NCBI GenBank assembly: GCA_013215025.1
Contig: JABSRR010000049.1
Location: 8,431 to 15,685 of the forward strand
Source: Pseudomonadales bacterium
Lineage (GTDB): Bacteria; Pseudomonadota; Gammaproteobacteria; Pseudomonadales; DT-91
Length of the DNA stretch: 7,255 bases
Direction of reading: 5' to 3'
Shown here: in pieces, positions 5,070-7,255 of the stretch
Layout of the letters: every line of letters starts with the position of its first letter
How positions within the stretch are numbered: position 1 is the first letter of the stretch
Made by a program: the position numbers and the translations under genes
The notes under the pieces: model-generated
Databases searched by the model: none
Seen by the model: the letters and a program-made list of their open reading frames with translations, nothing else
What the model was told of the DNA's origin: nothing

Positions 5070-5084
5070 TTTAGCCCTACTAAA
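5070..5084. promoter_or_regulatory. Palindromic operator-like site 2 (TTTAG-N5-CTAAA)
   Basis: TTTAGCCCTACTAAA has the same arms as site 1. Site centres are 32 bp apart, about three helical turns, so two dimers would sit on one face of the DNA. It lies just upstream of the predicted -35. Confidence 0.55.
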
Positions 5085-5196
5085 ATGATTTTGTGATGGT
5101 GGCGGGTTTTACGCGGCCTACCCGCCTGAGGCCTATCGGGCTGGAGAGGTGCCCTGCGTCGCGTTTATATCTACCCGCAGACTTTAGCTTTGTCAC
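5080..5196 (-). CDS. Possible small basic protein, 38 codons, in a structured segment
   Basis: The gap between the Lar-like gene and the promoter contains a minus-strand frame from GTG 5196 to TAG 5080. It includes HLSSPIGLRRVGRVKPATIT, which is basic and low in acidic residues. I have a vague, unverified recollection of similar short sequences from other phage or alphaproteobacterial genomes. There is no good ribosome site before the GTG, and the RRVGRVKPA codons are themselves a DNA inverted repeat. What is conserved may therefore be an RNA or DNA structure rather than a protein. The opposite strand is also open (ATG 5093), which weakens the coding case for either. Confidence 0.28.
   Translation of the reverse strand: MTKLKSAGRYKRDAGHLSSPIGLRRVGRVKPATITKSF
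5101..5126. repeat. GC-rich hairpin, 7-bp stem
   Basis: GGCGGGT at 5101-5107 pairs with ACCCGCC at 5120-5126 around a 12-base loop. A second small stem, GGGC/GCCC (5138-5141 with 5151-5154), follows. No T-run follows the stem on the minus strand, so it is not a classical terminator for the Lar-like gene. A structured RNA or factor-binding site is possible. Confidence 0.5.
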
Positions 5197-5207
5197 GGCG
5201 GGGCTTG

Positions 5208-5459
5208 CTACTCTTCGGGTTCAAGGCCATTCCATAGTAGAACGGCATTGCGAAACATTAAATCACGCTCTGGGCCTTCCTTAGCTGTTGTAAATTGGCC
5301 TGCAAACGGCCCTTGTGCTTGGCACAGGTCACATTCCACTGAATGTTCGCAAAACCACAAATGATTGCATCCGCAAAACGGACATGGCCTTGCATCTCTC
5401 CACAAGTCGGGCCTTGCCGATTGGCTAGGGTGACTGACAATTTCGACATGCTCAGGCAC
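5208..5459 (-). CDS. Lar-like zinc-ribbon protein (restriction alleviation family), 83 aa
   Basis: Residues 24-30 are RPCPFCG and residues 43-46 are CDLC, giving four cysteines (26, 29, 43, 46) spaced as a zinc ribbon. The spacing and the late AVLLWN motif match the Lar restriction-alleviation family of lambdoid prophages and related small phage proteins. Rac prophage Lar modulates type I restriction and modification; many relatives have no tested function. The start is GTG 5459, which overlaps the previous gene's stop by 8 bases (GTGCCTGA). There is no strong ribosome site of its own, so coupling is likely. It lies upstream of the methyltransferase cassette but in the SSB transcript, which fits a restriction-evasion theme. 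Confidence 0.78.
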   Translation of the reverse strand: MPEHVEIVSHPSQSARPDLWRDARPCPFCGCNHLWFCEHSVECDLCQAQGPFAGQFTTAKEGPERDLMFRNAVLLWNGLEPEE

Positions 5460-5610
5460 GGTTTAGCTTTTTAATTTTTGCCCTAAGCGCGCCTACTCGC
5501 CGGTCTATGACTAAAGCTCGCATTTCATTGTATTCTGAAATCGTCGTAGTTTGCGGTCGACAAAAGGCCGTTTGATGAACATTGTGGGCACCTTGGTGGT
5601 AATTTGGCAT
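5452..5610 (-). CDS. Small basic hypothetical protein, 52 aa
   Basis: ATG at 5610 has AAGGGG 8 bases upstream and the frame ends at TGA 5454-5452, overlapping the Lar-like GTG start. It starts MPNYHQGAHNVHQTAFCRPQ and has a basic C-terminal half (DRRVGALRAKIKKLNRA) likely to form a helix. Low acidic content suggests nucleic-acid or acidic-partner binding, but no family is recognised. The 90 bases between this gene and ssb hold no gene I can support. Confidence 0.7.
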   Translation of the reverse strand: MPNYHQGAHNVHQTAFCRPQTTTISEYNEMRALVIDRRVGALRAKIKKLNRA

Positions 5611-5700
5611 TTTAATAACCCCTTAAAATAAGTGACAGTTTTTCGGAGACTGGATTACTGCCAACCAGCGCGAGTAGGAATATGGAACCCCTCGCAAAAC

Positions 5701-6159
5701 TTAAAACGGAACGTTATCATCCAGATCACCATAGCCGCCGCCATAACCGCCGCCTTGGTTCCATCCCCCTTGACTGCCACCCTGACCGCCGCCGCCTTGA
5801 TTGCCGCCTTGAGCATCAAGCATTGTCAGCGTTCCTCCAAGACCTTGCAAGACAATTTCAGTCGAATAGCGGTCATTCCCGCTTTGGTCTTGCCACTTGC
5901 GGGTTTGCAGCTTGCCCTCGACAAATACCTTTGAGCCTTTCTTAAGGTAGCGCTCAACCAAGTTGACCAGACCGTCAGAAAAGATAGCAACTGTGTGCCA
6001 TTCGGTTCGCTCTTGACGCTCGCCGGTGTTTTTGTCCTTCCACGTCTCGCTAGTCGCAATGCGCAGGTTAGCAACCCGGCCACCGTTGGAAAAAGAGCGA
6101 ATTTCTGGATCAGCGCCAAGATTGCCAATCAGCATTACTTTGTTAAGTGAGCCAGCCAT
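5701..6159 (-). CDS. ssb: Single-stranded DNA-binding protein, 152 aa
   Basis: This is a full-length bacterial-type SSB. Residues 1 to about 115 are the OB fold, with family blocks [47 protein letters not shown] and YSTEIVL. A Gly/Gln-rich linker follows (about 117-143), then the acidic tip DLDDNVPF, a variant of the usual DDDIPF that recruits replication and repair partners. It coats single-stranded DNA during phage replication and recombination. The start ATG overlaps the annealing-protein stop by one base (TAATG), so the two are coupled. The intact tip means it should be able to dock host SSB-interacting proteins. Confidence 0.97.
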   Translation of the reverse strand: MAGSLNKVMLIGNLGADPEIRSFSNGGRVANLRIATSETWKDKNTGERQERTEWHTVAIFSDGLVNLVERYLKKGSKVFVEGKLQTRKWQDQSGNDRYSTEIVLQGLGGTLTMLDAQGGNQGGGGQGGSQGGWNQGGGYGGGYGDLDDNVPF

Positions 6160-6899
6160 TATCCTGCATCCAATGCTGTAGGGTTGTTGGTTTCTGCGTC
6201 CATTTTAAACATGGCCACCTTTCTAGCTGCCAATTCCTTGATAGGAACAAACTCTGGCATACTTTGCGGGCTAGGCCCATATAGCGCGCTAGGACGATAC
6301 TTTTCTAATAGCGCCTTGCCTTTTTTGTATTCTTCTGTGGCAACGCAATGGTCTAATTCACTGCGATCACCGCAACCTTCAATCATGCGGGTCAGATCCT
6401 TTACAATACGGTCAAGGTCGGTTTTCGTTGGCTTTTGACCTTTAGGCCTAGCTCCCCATTCTTGGTCTACATCGACCTCACGCTTGCGCTCTGAGACATA
6501 TTTGTTGTCATCAAATTTGCCGAGGAACACATCAGCATTAAAGCCAAGGTGTGAGAGCAGCTTGGTAATCGCGTCGGTTGTCGCTTTCTTGGGTGCGTCT
6601 ACATCTACTCTGCCGCCTTTGGCCAAGATTGCAGAGCCATATTGAGGGCCAAACTCGTTGGATCGATCACCATGCCACAAGGTCACAGGAATTAGCAGCA
6701 AATTATCTGGGCCAAAGATTGGAGCGCCGGATGTATAGCCCCAACCTTTGCCAATAGGGCCGAACGCTCTAGTTGCTTCTTGCACTTGATAGTGTGCGTC
6801 GATAGCCGTGAACTTGCGACCAAACGAAACTTCTTTGGTATGGTTTGGATCAGTCTTACTGACCAAATCCCATAGTTGCATATTGTCTGTCATGTTCAT
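6159..6899 (-). CDS. RAD52-like single-strand annealing recombinase, 246 aa
   Basis: The N-terminal domain has the phage RAD52/Sak-like pattern: [15 protein letters not shown] (16-30), [20 protein letters not shown] (31-50), GKGWGY (50-55), then [20 protein letters not shown] (101-120) and DNKYV (131-135). The last block corresponds to the region of RAD52 where alternating basic and small residues line the DNA groove. The C-terminal half is charged and variable, as in other phage annealing proteins. It would anneal complementary single strands in recombination-dependent replication, working with SSB, whose gene overlaps its stop. AAAGGAG lies just upstream of two candidate starts (ATG 6899 and ATG 6893). 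ERF-family membership is the alternative; the [13 protein letters not shown] block favours RAD52-like. Confidence 0.88.
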   Translation of the reverse strand: MNMTDNMQLWDLVSKTDPNHTKEVSFGRKFTAIDAHYQVQEATRAFGPIGKGWGYTSGAPIFGPDNLLLIPVTLWHGDRSNEFGPQYGSAILAKGGRVDVDAPKKATTDAITKLLSHLGFNADVFLGKFDDNKYVSERKREVDVDQEWGARPKGQKPTKTDLDRIVKDLTRMIEGCGDRSELDHCVATEEYKKGKALLEKYRPSALYGPSPQSMPEFVPIKELAARKVAMFKMDAETNNPTALDAG

Positions 6900-6919
6900 T
6901 CTCTCCTTTAATTTTAAAG

Positions 6920-7102
6920 TTAGCCATCGCCACTGCCATCGTCAGAGCCAGCACCATAGCCTTTGCCATTGCCATATCCAAGGCCATGGCCATTTCCAGC
7001 GCCATCGCCCCAGCCAGCACCAGAGCGAATACCAAGGCTTTCGCCTTCGCCTTTGCCAAAACCGTAGCCATCGCTATCTGATATTCCATAGCGATTGCGC
7101 CT
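6920..7102 (-). other. Glycine-rich (X-Gly)n reading frame without a start codon
   Basis: This 60-codon open stretch reads as alternating Gly with varied polar or aromatic residues, for example GDGAGNGHGLGYGNGKGYGA. It ends at TAA 6922-6920, just before the annealing gene's ribosome site. Such Gly-X proteins occur in phages. The frame has no ATG, GTG or TTG after its upstream TAG. A shorter route starts at ATG 7089 in another frame, giving a Met/Ala/Leu-rich product that runs 44 bases into the annealing gene (6856-7089). Because the DNA repeats every six bases (GGC-NNN), all three minus frames are largely open here. I favour the Gly frame as the protein under selection. It could be reached by a -1 shift from ATG 7089 or a +1 shift from the upstream gene, or the start may have been lost through a mutation or sequencing error. 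Confidence 0.4.
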
Positions 7103-7255
7103 CTATCAGACGCAAATTCATCATCTTCTCAAGAATCTCGCGCTTAGGCCTTCGCATGAGTATAGATATCTCTGTAGGCTTTAGACCGCTCGCATGATGT
7201 GCCTTGAGGCACGACACGTCTTGCGGAGACCACACAGGATATAAATCTCTGTCAT
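7074..7255 (-). CDS. HTH/Myb-like small protein, N-terminus cut by window edge
   Basis: The frame is open from the right edge (codons from 7253) to TAG 7076-7074, giving 59 visible residues. Residues 8-23 (WSPQDVSCLKAHHASG) followed by LKPTEISILMRRPKREILEKM resemble the Trp-anchored, two-to-three-helix layout of SANT/Myb-like or GcrA-like DNA-binding proteins: W-S-P then GL..TEI...M.R. It overlaps the open glycine-rich frame and the ATG at 7089. It might regulate the recombination genes downstream; this is inference from position. The match is by pattern only, so the family call is tentative; the frame itself is well supported by amino-acid composition. Confidence 0.55.
   Translation of the reverse strand, partial: DRDLYPVWSPQDVSCLKAHHASGLKPTEISILMRRPKREILEKMMNLRLIEAQSLWNIR

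Noticed and set aside
5054..5072. Rho-independent terminator on the plus strand (short stem plus T-run)
   Set aside because: No plus-strand gene ends nearby and the stem is only 5 bp. It fits better as the centre of a symmetric regulatory region.
5093..5284. 63-codon plus-strand frame across the Lar-like gene end
   Set aside because: It overlaps the Lar-like coding region antisense and has no clear ribosome site; the signal in this gap is more likely structural or on the minus strand.
5258..5449. 63-codon minus-strand frame starting MSKLSVTLANR
   Set aside because: It is an alternative frame inside the Lar-like gene, whose four-cysteine zinc ribbon and WN motif make the other frame the real one.
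5611..5700. Small gene or promoter between ssb and the 52-aa gene
   Set aside because: Only a 24-codon TTG frame without a ribosome site and no -35/-10 pair with good spacing; I see nothing I can support.
6856..7089. 77-aa minus-strand frame rich in Met, Ala and Leu
   Set aside because: It is a by-product of the six-base GGC-periodic repeat and runs 44 bases into the annealing gene. The Gly-rich frame of the same DNA ends cleanly before that gene. It is kept only as a possible entry point for frameshifting.

Overview
The window looks like part of a tailed-phage or prophage early/replication region from a member of the Pseudomonadota. An alphaproteobacterial host is plausible, but that rests on my general recollection of similar proteins. 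The evidence for phage is a recombination pair (RAD52-like annealing protein plus SSB), a Lar-type zinc ribbon, an SPPF DNA methyltransferase beside a SNF2-type helicase, a phage-type metallophosphoesterase, and very dense short genes with overlapping stops and starts. I saw no tRNA, rRNA, CRISPR array or insertion sequence.

Layout. The left edge (1-776) carries two plus-strand genes: the C-terminal part of a metallophosphoesterase and a 49-residue protein. Everything from 809 to the right edge is on the minus strand and converges on them. In transcription order (right to left) it begins with a truncated HTH/Myb-like gene. Next come a glycine-rich GGC-periodic tract with no start codon of its own, the annealing protein, SSB, a 52-residue protein and a Lar-like protein. 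A structured segment with a 38-codon ORF follows (5080-5207), then two 15-bp palindromes around a probable promoter (5038-5084). This promoter would drive a tightly coupled cassette: a 54-residue protein, SNF2-type helicase, DNA methyltransferase and a 44-residue protein. A tail of eight short genes follows (2381 down to 809).

The short-gene tail is the most unusual part. Eight junctions carry versions of one element, consensus AAAGGAACCGACGATGA on the minus strand. It supplies the Shine-Dalgarno, spacer and ATG of the next gene. Where the upstream gene reads through it, it also encodes a Gly-Thr-Asp-Asp-Glu type C-terminus; six genes end this way. A ninth copy without a start codon lies at the convergent boundary (777-790). 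Two adjacent genes share a perfect 27-bp repeat encoding QARIEELEA.

One tail gene (1936-2133) is a 65-residue protein made of little more than the GGQ catalytic domain of peptide-chain release factors, with a clear GGQ and an RSQHKNR signature. A free-standing GGQ module this small suggests a phage peptidyl-tRNA hydrolysis, ribosome-rescue or translation-interference factor. It is the best candidate for undescribed biology here.

Functional reading (inference). The right half serves phage DNA recombination. The middle probably modifies or protects phage DNA (methyltransferase, helicase, Lar). The left tail is a fast-evolving accessory block of small proteins, some membrane-bound.
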